This document shows, piece after piece, positions 54,688 through 64,000 of a stretch of 64,000 nucleotides of DNA. Where the stretch lies: assembly GCA_905250125.1 (NCBI GenBank), contig CAJNOL010000022.1, positions 188,879 to 252,878 on the forward strand. The letters are read 5' to 3'. Position 1 is the stretch's first letter; every line of letters begins with the position of its first letter. The position numbers and the translations under genes are program-made. Source of the DNA: Rotaria sordida (Eukaryota > Rotifera > Eurotatoria > Philodinida > Philodinidae). A model generated the notes under the pieces. The model did not search any database. It was not told where the DNA came from and worked only from the letters and a program-made list of their open reading frames with translations.

Positions 54688-57600
54688 GCTTTATTATTCT
54701 AGTGTCATGGTATCTTATTGCTGATCGATTCTCAAAAAATGAAATATTACTATGTATGAGATAGCCTTAAATTCGATTACGATTTAAAACTGTGTCATAA
54801 GTCTCATATCATCACCTATTTTTAAGATACCACTAGTTTACAACAGTTTTACTAATATCATCAGTAAACTATATGATTTATCGATGATATTGTAATCAAT
54901 GCAATTTTATAGTTAAATTAATTGATAAAATGGTTTTTGATATCATAGAAGTGGTGAGAACTATAAATATATATTAAAAAATCTATATTATATAGATTCT
55001 ATAAGTATTATATAGAGATTTATTAACAGTCGTCATAAGTTGTCTAAAATCTCTTGAAGAAATTTTAAAGTCTTCTCCATATTATTTGCAATTCATTGGA
55101 ATTAACGAGAACTATATCTCTATCTTTATGTAGTAGTCAAAATACAAAATATTGTTTCAAAAAATGTTTATCATTTCGTCGAGCTTCTATTCTATGTAAT
55201 GGTATAGAATTTTGAAATTAGAAAATAAAAAATCTTAAAATTGTAAAAAAACAAAGTCTTGATTTTACTAATATTATTTTAGTAATATCAAAAATTGTTG
55301 AAAATAGAGATAGTGATTCAAATATCATTCAACATGGATAGAAATAGACTCGCACACTATTGAAAATAATGCCTCTTAAATGTTAAATATTAGTATAAAA
55401 TTGATTCCAACTGTTCTATGAAAAAAAAAACTTTACAAATCAAATTATAATATTGTTATATATAGTTTATCTGTATGATTTACATTTACGGGAAAAGTGT
55501 TCGAAAAATTATACAGTTTTCTGTAATTCTTAGCTCGTGTAATAACAGATAGAGATAATTAATTTTCTTGTTATTAATCAAATACTTCTCACTTTTATAA
55601 TGTGTTCTCTATAAGAATCAGCAATTTAGATGTGTAGCGCAAATTTAGAGAAATTGTTTTTTTAAACATAAGTTCATGTTATTGCTAGGAATATGATCAA
55701 TCCTTCCAAATCTTTTCCAATTATGATACAAAGAAGTACTCGAACTGATGCCCAAATTTCGACCTCATCTTTTGTCTACAAATATCAATGATTAAGCAAA
55801 GTCTATCAATATTACTGCATACCGATAATGTTTCCTCTTTCTCAGACAATCTGAAATCTATTCAAACTGTCTTTCGATCAAATATCTATTCTTGAATTTG
55901 ATGGTATGAAATCGAAACATTAACATGTATTAACAAATAATAAACCAAAAAGAAATTGAATTAATTTTTTTTTTCGATTCTATAAATTACATTATATTTC
56001 ATCATGTAATACTGTTTCTATATAGAAATCTCATACTTTACATACGTATATATTTAAATAGCTTGAGGTCAGTATTATTGTAATCATTTTACTTTTAATT
56101 ATTAGTAAATCTTATTTTGAGTTGATGCAATGATTAAATCATTTGGATTGTAACATCAAAATTTTTTGTTTTAACTATTCATTAAGTCAATCAGCAAGAA
56201 CAAAAAGATTCATGAGTGTTATTGCATTGATTGAAAGAATTACTGGGTTTTCTAATTACTATTGAATACAAAGTAGTATGGTTAATAGTAGACGTTTGAT
56301 ATTTTGATAAGAAGAAAAAAATATGTTTGATTCTACAATAGTTTCTCTAATGATCTTATTTAATTATATGAAATAATTTGAGAAAACAATTTCATCTTAT
56401 TGTAACGATGTCTAGAAATAAAATTACTAAAAAAGACAAAATTAAAATTGTTCATGAAATTATTGTACGTCACGAAATATTTGCAACTTAGTCATGATGA
56501 CTGACACAATAAAAAGAAAAATTTACTATTATTTTCTATTGAGATATTTCTTTAAGATTTATACTAAAATGAAATATTTGAATAAATAAATTGCATAAGC
56601 AATGTTACAAATTTTTGATATATTTTTATGCATAGTGTCATATTGAAATAGGATAATGACTTTCTAACACGTCTTTATGAAATCAAATTGATTTATTGAA
56701 TCTTAATTCAATAATCATTGATCTAGTTGTTGAGAACACAATCAAAGATGAGAAAGTAACGATAGAATTTCTCATTTTAAACAACACAAAAGTAATCTAT
56801 TTTTTTTCTTCGCTTATTTGTTCTTAATCAACAAAATTCATTATTCTATAAATATACAATATTGTAATGAGTATGTTTATTTTGTATTTGGTGGTAAATA
56901 AATATGATTATTTTATATCAATGGAATCGCAATTGATTCTGATAAACATATGGGATATTTGACAGACAGAAATGTCATATTTATAGAATTAAAGTGCGTA
57001 TGTTACCTTGCGATTCGAATGTAGACATTCGTTTATATACTGTATAATGACATTGGCATATCATGGATATAAGCAATGATTGCAAGTAATGGAAAAATAA
57101 TAAAATTCAATGACATTTTCTACGGATACAACTAGATTATTCTACTTAATAATATCAGGGGAAAAGCACATCTTAGTCAACGAATGTTTTATCCTAAACT
57201 GTTTCCTTAAATGTATAAGATAATTCAAGACTATAATCTACTTAACTAATATCACAGTATTTGAAAACGAAATACAAGTTTCTTTTTTTTTTTATTTTTG
57301 ATGGATACATCTGCTTATGTACAGTATAAGATTTTTTTATAAAAAAAATAATAACGTAGAATAGTGACAAACATGTTTGTTTTTTTTGTACACAAGTTGA
57401 TAGTTTTCTTAAAAAATTTCACTCTAAAATATTCGCATTAGACTAGATTCAAATGTTAAGAAAATATTCTACTTTATTCGATTTCAAACTATGAAAGAAC
57501 ACTAATCTTATATCAACGAGTAATGCATTTATCCTCGATTCTGTAAGGACAAGATCAAAGTAAGTGTAGTGTTGATAGTAGTTGTAGAAGATACGAAGTC

Positions 57601-57715
57601 TGTGCTTGTATTTCTCTCATCGCTATCATACATCTTTCTTTCTCTTCGTCGTCTTTGCCTACTTTACAGTATCATTCATCTAGTCGTACTTTCATTATAC
57701 AATAAATATCAAACA
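54688..57715. other. Intergenic region
   Basis: 3.0 kb between 5S rRNA and the Ly6-like gene. AT-rich with no exon, RNA gene or clear repeat recognised. Scattered ATTGATT/ATTGACA-like words occur without a regular period. Confidence 0.5.
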
Positions 57716-58081
57716 ATGCGTATTATCATAGTGCTTGTTCTACTTTGTATTACCGTATCCAATGCTATCCGATGCTATATGGGTTCTGAAACTCAATGTA
57801 TGCTCGGACCTGATATAAAAGAATGCGGTGATCATGGACAATGTATATGTGCGAAATATAAATTTTCATGCACAGGTGATGATCAAAGTTGTACACCCGA
57901 AGAACGACAGAAGAAAAAGACAAAATGGGCTTATACCATAATAGCAAGTAAAATGTGCGATCAAATGCGTAAAGCACCGTTCGTATACAAAAATTTATTC
58001 TGCTGCAAGAAGAATAAATGTAATCGACCAGAAAAAAGTACAACTTGCAAAGCAATTCCGACGAATCTGCTCAGCAAATAA
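57716..58081 (+). CDS. Small secreted Ly6/uPAR-like cysteine-rich protein
   Basis: A single exon; the ATG at 57716 gives 121 residues with a clean signal peptide (MRIIIVLVLLCITVSNA). An upstream in-frame open stretch from 57569 exists but starting there would bury the signal peptide. The mature part is cysteine-rich with eleven or twelve Cys. It begins IRCYMG and its C-terminal core ends FCCKKNKCN, which matches the Ly6/uPAR three-finger signature (CC followed by a CN). A basic tail follows (RPEKSTTCKAIP); there is no hydrophobic GPI-anchor signal at the C-terminus, so the protein is probably secreted. Three-finger proteins act as receptor modulators, adhesion molecules or other secreted ligands; no specific role can be inferred. 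Confidence 0.75.
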   Translation: MRIIIVLVLLCITVSNAIRCYMGSETQCMLGPDIKECGDHGQCICAKYKFSCTGDDQSCTPEERQKKKTKWAYTIIASKMCDQMRKAPFVYKNLFCCKKNKCNRPEKSTTCKAIPTNLLSK

Positions 58082-58743
58082 TAGATTTAATCGAACAGTT
58101 TCTACACATCTTAATTAGAATGTATATCATATAATCGACCTTTTCTCTAAAGATCAACGACCCTATATTTTATTCTCATATTGATTTCTGTCAATATCTT
58201 TTTTTTTCTCAATAAATTCTTCATTGACAAAGCCATGTATCCAACTTGCACACATTTTTGTAAAATACGATTGGAAATGAGCGTAGAAATATATACCGAG
58301 AAAAGTGAAGTACTCCTCAACAGCCTGCCATATTGACACTGGCAGACAGATGGAAAAGAACCTTTCGATGTCACACACTGTGATCGTATAAATGAAGGTA
58401 AGGATGTAGAGAGAACTCAAGCTGATTCTTACATCCACATCCTCTATGAACTTAAAAAAAATAAAAACATTCATGACTTTCGTGAGTTTTAGATCAAAAA
58501 TACGGAAAAAATCTAGTATTACAGATGATGAAATGGGCATAAAATTATGCAATTAAATTGATAAAAATGACTGATTTAATCAATGAATTTAAAGTACATC
58601 AATTTTTCTCGTTCATGTCATAGTCCAATAGTTTTCTTTTATTTTTTTAAGTTCCTAAGCCACAATCATATCTTCAACATCTTCCGATTTGTTGGTGCAC
58701 CTATCCAAGTTTTCTTTATCTGATGCTCAACTAATCACTATAG
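58082..58743. other. Intergenic region upstream of the ART-TPR pseudogene
   Basis: 660 bp. A fairly long open frame exists on the minus strand (58552-58163) but is not recognisable. Parts may be decayed 5' sequence of the ART-TPR pseudogene on the plus strand (frame fragments near 58190-58440), but I could not align them convincingly. Confidence 0.4.
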
Positions 58744-59640
58744 ATGATGAAGGTTGATCTCATTATTAGCATGGAATTTTTCATCCAAGATTTTCACAAT
58801 CACCTCTCTATATTTCATACCGAACAATATGTTGAACATGTACATTTGAAATCGTTTACTGTCTTCCGTGATTTAGGCTTATTTCTGGCAAACTTTCATC
58901 AATTAGTCAAAATAGAGAGTGGACTTTTATCATTTAATAATTTCTTATCAACTAGTACGAAATGCCAAATATCACTCAATTTTGTGCGTTAAACAATTCA
59001 AGCTTCCAATCTTGTTGGTATCTTATTCGTCATGGCAATGAATCTATCCATTGTGTCTACATTCATTGCAATGTGTGTCACTCCAGTTATTTCGAAGGAA
59101 AAGAAGATATTCTGTTCTCCATGCACTCCATCTATCGTATTGGTCAACTCCAGTAAATGGATAACGATCGTCTTTATCAAGTAGATCTTCTGCTAATCAA
59201 TGACCATAATCCGGAACTGTATAGATTTATTGAATAGATGTGCAAAGAAACTTATTCTCATATCGAAGGATCGAATCGTCTATGTAGGTTGCTAATTAAA
59301 TTGGAATAGTTCAACAAAGTCCAAGACGTACTGAATGTCATCCTTAATGAAACAGTGGCCGATTTATAAAAAGCATTTATTTATCATAGGCTTGGAACAG
59401 CCAAGAATGGTCAAGGTGAGTATGAATATACTATTGCTTATTATCAATAATCCATTGAAATTAATCACAGAATCCTCTCTCCAACGGATAGACGATTAAC
59501 TGCTTCTTATAGTATCAATAGGGAGATATATTCCAAGATGAGTATCTATTCGAGTATACATTTGTCTGGTGAACGAGCTCTTAAATAACTAGAACATATA
59601 GCCACGAAAAATCAGCATTTAGCCAGTGGTAAACTTGACA
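58744..59640 (+). pseudogene. Decayed ADP-ribosyltransferase-TPR gene
   Basis: The first part (58744-58992) reads FFIQDFHNHL and then LLSFNNFLSTSTKCQISLNF, matching the arginine ADP-ribosyltransferase region with its SFNSFLSTS motif. An in-frame stop lies at 58990-58992; the frame continues as ASNLVGILFV, then shifts and resumes as FEGKEDILFSMHSIYRIGQL, where the E-x-E type catalytic segment with EILF is expected. After another stop the sequence reads MDNDRLYQVDLLLINDHNPEL, and then TPR repeat remnants: YHRLGTAKNGQGEYE-TIAYYQ, SIEINHRILSPTDRRLTASYS. At least five further stops interrupt these (for example near 59237, 59308, 59367, 59450 and 59586). Proteins joining ART and tetratricopeptide repeats are numerous in bdelloid rotifers. 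This copy is not functional as a whole. Confidence 0.75.
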
Positions 59641-60366
59641 GTTGCGCGATCAGTATTTAGTAGATTAATCAGCAGTTTTTTTCACGGTTTGAATCACAGG
59701 GGTGACTTCATGTAGATTTTTAGCTAAGAATGAAGGCAAGCATCTAGCACCATCTATGAACAAAAACTTCTAATTTTTCTTGATTATCATATAAAAAATC
59801 GATGTGTTTTCATCAGAAATATATTTAATTATATTTTAGATAGTCACGTCACGAACTTAGTTCAAAAAATGCTCATTTTGATTGGTCGGAGTTGTTTGTA
59901 GGAATAACTGGTGCTGTTTTAGTTTTAGTAATTCACTACTAGTAAGAATTCTTTCGACTAATAAGCCAACTTATTGTTCTCTCTCTCTCTCTATCCATCT
60001 ACTATTTTAAATAATCTCAATCATCTTTACATTCGTGTCATTGTTTTCTATAATTGTTCTTCAAACTACACACTTCATATATAAATGGTAGATAATAGCT
60101 TCTAGATAAGAAAGTATTCATGATATGAAAAAATACCTTGCTCTCACCTGAATTTATTCTAAAAATTAAAAAAAAAAAGACATATTCTATCTTGTTTTTC
60201 TTGTCATCGATTCTTAGAGAAAGCATTTTGAAACTAATAAGCGGAGGAGAAATTGCCAATAACATTTGTAATATTGCGTCATCCACTATCGTCATATTTC
60301 GCAATAGAAATGAAATATTAACATAAAAACTGATTTATTTTTCTTCAGTTCCATTTAGAATCCGTC
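59641..60366. other. Intergenic region upstream of glutamyl-tRNA synthetase
   Basis: 730 bp with a TCTC run near 59977-59992. TTTTTCTTCAG ends at 60348, 18 bp before the synthetase ATG, and the 18 bases between are open in frame, so a cis-spliced upstream exon is possible as well as leader addition. Confidence 0.45.
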
Positions 60367-63013
60367 ATGACAAGTATTGCATCAACTAATAGTAGTGTCC
60401 CACAAAAATCTAACATGAAAGACGAAGGTAAATTCGTCGAATTACCAAATGCTAAAGAAGGTGAAGTTGTCGTACGTTTTCCACCAGAAGCAAGCGGGTT
60501 TGTTTATTTATTGAAAAAAAATTTTTTTTTTTTATTGAAATATTCTTTTAAACATTAGGTATTTGCATATTGGTCATGCTAAAGCTGCTCTTCTTAATCA
60601 ATATTATCAAAAAACTTTTAAAGGAACATTAATTATGCGTTTTGATGATACAAACCCAGCTAAAGAAACTGCTGAATTTGAACAGGTATTTAAAAATAAA
60701 TTTTTCTTTTAATTCTTCATAAAAATTATTTTTTGTTTTTCGTATTATTATCTTTAAAATTTAGGTTATTCTCGAAGATTTAAAAATGTTAGGTGTTGAA
60801 TATGATCGTTTTACACATACATCTGATCATTTTGATACATTAATTAATTATTGTAAAATATTAATTGAAAAAGGTTTAGCCTATTGTGATGATACTGAAC
60901 CAGAAGAAATGAAACAACAACGTGAACAAAGACAAGAATCAGTTAATCGTAATAATAGTGTTGAAAAAAATTTAAAATTATGGTCAGATATGTTAGCTGG
61001 AAATGAACAAGGACAAAAATGTTGTGTTCGTTTAAAAATTAATATGAATTCTAATAATGGTTGTATGCGTGATCCAACTATTCATCGATGTAAGCCAGAA
61101 GAACATGTACGAACAGGAAATAAATATAAGTAAGAAGAAAAATTATTCAATTAAATTTTTCATTAGTTCTTCTTTTAAAGAGTTTATCCAACGTATGATT
61201 TTGCTTGTCCAATTGTTGATAGTATTGAAGGAGGTAAAAAAAAGAAATATTCAAAATATTTCTTTTTATTATATTTTTTATAAATTTAGTTACTCATGCT
61301 CTTCGAACAACTGAATATCATGATCGAGATGAGCAGTATTATTGGATTCTTGATGCTCTTGGTATGATGATTATATTTTACTTTTTTTGTTTTTTTTAAA
61401 TAATAATAATATTTTTTTTTTCGTAGGTCTTCGAAAACCATTTATTTATGAATATGCACGTCTTAATATGCAATATACAGTATTATCAAAACGAAAATTA
61501 ACATGGTTTGTTAATACAAAAATTGTTGATGGTTGGGATGATCCACGTTTACCAACTGTTCGTGGTATACTTCGACGTGGTATGACTGTTGAAGGTTTAA
61601 GACAATTTATTGTTGCACAAGGTTCATCACGATCTGTTGTTTTAATGGATTGGGATAAAATTTGGGCATTTAATAAAAAACAAATTGATCCTGTAGCACC
61701 ACGTTTTACAGCACTATTAAAAAATCAACTTGTTAAAATAAAATTAACAAATATAACAAAAGAAGAATGTCAACAACATCAAAAACATCCAAAAGATTCA
61801 AATATTGGAATGAAAAATGTTTATTATGGTTCAACAATATTTATTGAAAAAGATGATGCTGTTTTAATTACTGAGGGACAAATTGTTACATTAATGAATT
61901 GGGGAAATATTAAAATAAATCGAATTCAAAAGTAAGTTTTAAAAGAAAAAAAGAAGATTATATCGAAAATGATGATACCTCTACTCATTCAGTTGTACTC
62001 TCGTGGAGAACTAAACGTAGTCGATACTTTCAAAAACAATTAAATTATAATTCGTATTCTTATTTATTTTCTACTGTCGTTTTGTTTTTTTCTTTAGGAA
62101 AGATTCTGGTGACTTCGAATTCATGGAAGGTGAAACTCAATTAGATAATAAAGATTTTAAAAATACACTTAAATTAACATGGCTTGCTGAAACAAGTCAA
62201 GCACCATTAACACCGGTTAAATGTATTCATTATGATAATATTATGACTAAAGCAAAACTTGACGAAGGTGATACATTTGAAAATTATGTTAACTACGCAT
62301 CAAAGGTAAAGATCAAAGTTCAAAAATTTTTTTTCATACGAAATTAAGAAAAAACATCCTTTTTTTTAAAGATTGAATATGATATTATCGGTGAACCTGA
62401 AATGGCACAATTAAAAAAAGGTGATGTCATTCAAATTCTTCGTAAAGGCTATTATATATGTGATGCTCCATATGATGCTGCAACTCAACAATCATGCTGT
62501 TTACTTAATATTCCAGATGGTGGTACAAAAGAAAAACCAACATCATTAAGAGCTACTGATAATGCTGCAACAAAATCTACTGGTGATAAATTGACATCAT
62601 CGGCAGTATCAGGTCCTGAAGTAGATCAATTAACAGAACGTATTGTTTTACAAGGTGAAAAAGTTCGAGATTTAAAAGCAAATAAATCAACATCTAAGGT
62701 AAATCAAATGTAAAGAATAAAAAACAAACTATAATATTGATTTTCTTTCAATTAGGATGATGTAAACGTTGCTGTAAAAGAACTTGTACTATTAAAAGAA
62801 GAATATAAAAAATTAACAGGTAGTGAATATAAACCATCAAATACAACAGCACAAAAAGAAAATAAGAAACCAATAACTAATTCAACATCAAATGAAGCCG
62901 AAAAACTTACTGAGCAAATAACTCGACAAGGCGATAAAGTTCGCGATCTTAAAGCAAATAAATCGACACCAAAAGTGAGTCAAATAATAATAAAGTTCAT
63001 TTCCGAGCGTTAG
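60367..63013 (+). CDS. EPRS1: Glutamyl-tRNA synthetase part of EPRS (with WHEP domains)
   Basis: Nine exons (60367-60497, 60559-60685, 60765-61129, 61181-61233, 61290-61361, 61427-61931, 62098-62305, 62372-62698, 62756-62974 or on to 63013). The class I catalytic core shows the HIGH motif ([13 protein letters not shown], residues about 42-54), [10 protein letters not shown], then [11 protein letters not shown], and the KMSKS equivalent LSKRKL, followed by [11 protein letters not shown]. It charges tRNA-Glu. C-terminal to the anticodon-binding part come one full WHEP repeat ([19 protein letters not shown], then [18 protein letters not shown]) and the first half of a second ([19 protein letters not shown]). 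The exon then ends at a good donor (62975) or reads on to a TAG at 63011-63013, giving 681 residues. No N-terminal GST-like domain is visible. Fusion to the downstream PRS is unclear, see findings. Confidence 0.93.
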
Positions 63014-63077
63014 CGATCTCTAGCGACACTGAATACACGCATTCATGGGGAAAGTTTAAAATAGGAAAAAAAAAGTG

Positions 63078-63144
63078 ATTGGTTCATAATAATATGACTA
63101 TATAAACACGTCACTGATAGATATTACTGTGCCTATCTAAAAGG
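63078..63144 (+). promoter_or_regulatory. Promoter- or acceptor-like segment between ERS and PRS
   Basis: ATTGG (inverted CCAAT) at 63078-63082, TATATAAA at 63099-63106 and the PRS ATG at 63145 are spaced as in a compact polymerase II promoter. Alternatively, CTATCTAAAAG ends at 63143, one base before the ATG, and could be a leader acceptor. AATAAA at 62989-62994 lies just upstream of the ERS stop. All these words are common in AT-rich DNA. Confidence 0.35.
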
Positions 63145-64000
63145 ATGACCTCCAATGAAAATCTCGATAGCGAAACTTTAAAATCTCGTATAGATGAACA
63201 AGGTAATCTTGTTCGTGATTTAAAAAGTAATCCTAATAGTAGTAAAGTAGGTTATAGAAAAAAACCAAGAACATTATTTTTAATAATTATGCTTTTCTTT
63301 TTTTTCTATTCAAGGAAGAAATTACAGCCGCTGTTGGACAATTATTAAAATTAAAAGAAGAATATAAAACATTAACAGGTACTGATGTTCCATCGAGTGG
63401 TGCTGCATCAGCACGAAAAGAAAAAGAGAAAAAACCAGCAGCAGCAGCAGCAAAGAAACCTGAACATGAACAAAACTCAACATCTGCTCATACTGATTTA
63501 AAAAAACAAACAAAGTAAGTTTTTATGAACAAAATGAAGTAAAAACAAAACAAAACAATCGTCTTCTAGACTTGGTATTGAATATAAAAAAGAAGAAGAT
63601 CTTGCTGATTGGTATGGGCAAGTGAGTGGAATTCAAAAAAGAAAAAATTTTTTTTTCAAATAAAATTTTTTTTTGGTTTAGGTTGTTCGTAAAGGTGAAT
63701 TAATTGAAAATTATGATGTATCAGGATGTTACATACTTCGTCCATGGGCTTATTTTCTTTGGGAACAAATAAAAGCTTATATTGATGCTGAAATATCAGA
63801 AATGGGAGTACAAAATTGTTATTTTCCATTATTTGTTTCTCATAATGCACTTTATCGAGAACAAACTCATATTGCTGATTTTTCTCCGGAAGTATGAAAA
63901 AATTTAAATTAAATTAAAAAAATAAACATAATTTTATTTGTAAGGTTGCTTGGGTAACAAAATCAGGTGATAGTGATTTAGCTCAACCAATTGCTGTACG
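63145..64000 (+). CDS. EPRS1: Prolyl-tRNA synthetase part of EPRS (partial, runs off the window)
   Basis: Exons 63145-63246, 63315-63514, 63570-63621, 63682-63891 and 63945-64000 (continuing). A full WHEP repeat ([18 protein letters not shown], then [20 protein letters not shown]) leads through a Lys/Ala/Pro linker into the class II prolyl-tRNA synthetase core: [45 protein letters not shown], and [31 protein letters not shown], which cover the eukaryotic/archaeal-type PRS N-terminal region including motif 1. It charges tRNA-Pro. An ATG opens the first exon; an in-frame upstream extension also exists if an acceptor at about 63120 is used, joining to the ERS exon as a fusion. Motifs 2 and 3 lie beyond the window. 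Confidence 0.92.

Noticed and set aside
57569-57715. N-terminal extension of the Ly6-like protein
   Set aside because: The upstream in-frame codons add 49 residues before a clear signal peptide, which would then be internal. The first of them is not a standard ATG context.
58163-58552. 129-codon minus-strand open frame
   Set aside because: Phe/Ile-rich with no recognisable domain; it may be antisense to decayed ART-TPR sequence. Not supported as a gene.

Overview
The window is AT-rich animal nuclear DNA with intron-rich protein genes. Most introns are 45-80 bp, GT-AG and T-rich at the 3' end; a few are 0.6-1.7 kb. A bdelloid rotifer is the best fit. Supporting signs are a decayed ADP-ribosyltransferase-TPR gene of the type abundant in bdelloids, 3' splice-site sequences directly abutting start codons (as expected for spliced-leader trans-splicing, known in rotifers), a head-to-head gene pair with bacterial-style relatives, and strong use of TTA, CGT and AAT codons. 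The assignment is inference; no species marker was seen.

Layout. 1-8 kb: a claudin-like tetraspan gene (minus), then the Asterix/WDR83OS gene, whose last intron holds a 1-kb nested foldback repeat. 8-9.6 kb: head-to-head DNALI1 (axonemal dynein p28) and RAMAC (cap-methyltransferase activator). 11.4-15.9 kb: head-to-head six-hairpin-like protein and Gfo/Idh/MocA oxidoreductase, with a second foldback repeat in an intron of the latter. 16-19.5 kb: two unrecognised genes, head to head. 21.2-22.4 kb: a divergent Wnt. 28.7-34.3 kb: a metabotropic glutamate receptor preceded by 6 kb of non-coding DNA.

36.6-47.3 kb is a gene-dense housekeeping block: NDUFAF8 overlapping EMC7, an orphan on the minus strand, LYRM2 and AGPS 72 bp apart, NAA20, then CYB5D2 (minus) and an NCS-family calcium sensor. 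Several starts here sit just after 3' splice-site-like sequences, so parts of the block may be transcribed as short operons resolved by trans-splicing. 50.5-54.3 kb: a long coiled-coil gene with one exon junction out of frame. 54.6 kb: a single 5S rRNA gene. 57.7 kb: a small secreted Ly6-like protein. 58.7-59.6 kb: the ART-TPR pseudogene. 60.4-64 kb: glutamyl-tRNA synthetase and prolyl-tRNA synthetase sequences that normally form one EPRS gene but here are separated by a stop codon, a lost half WHEP repeat and a promoter-like segment.

Most promising leads: the EPRS junction, the NDUFAF8/EMC7 overlap through one splice acceptor, the change of peroxisomal signal in AGPS (C-terminal AKL), and the two intronic foldback elements.
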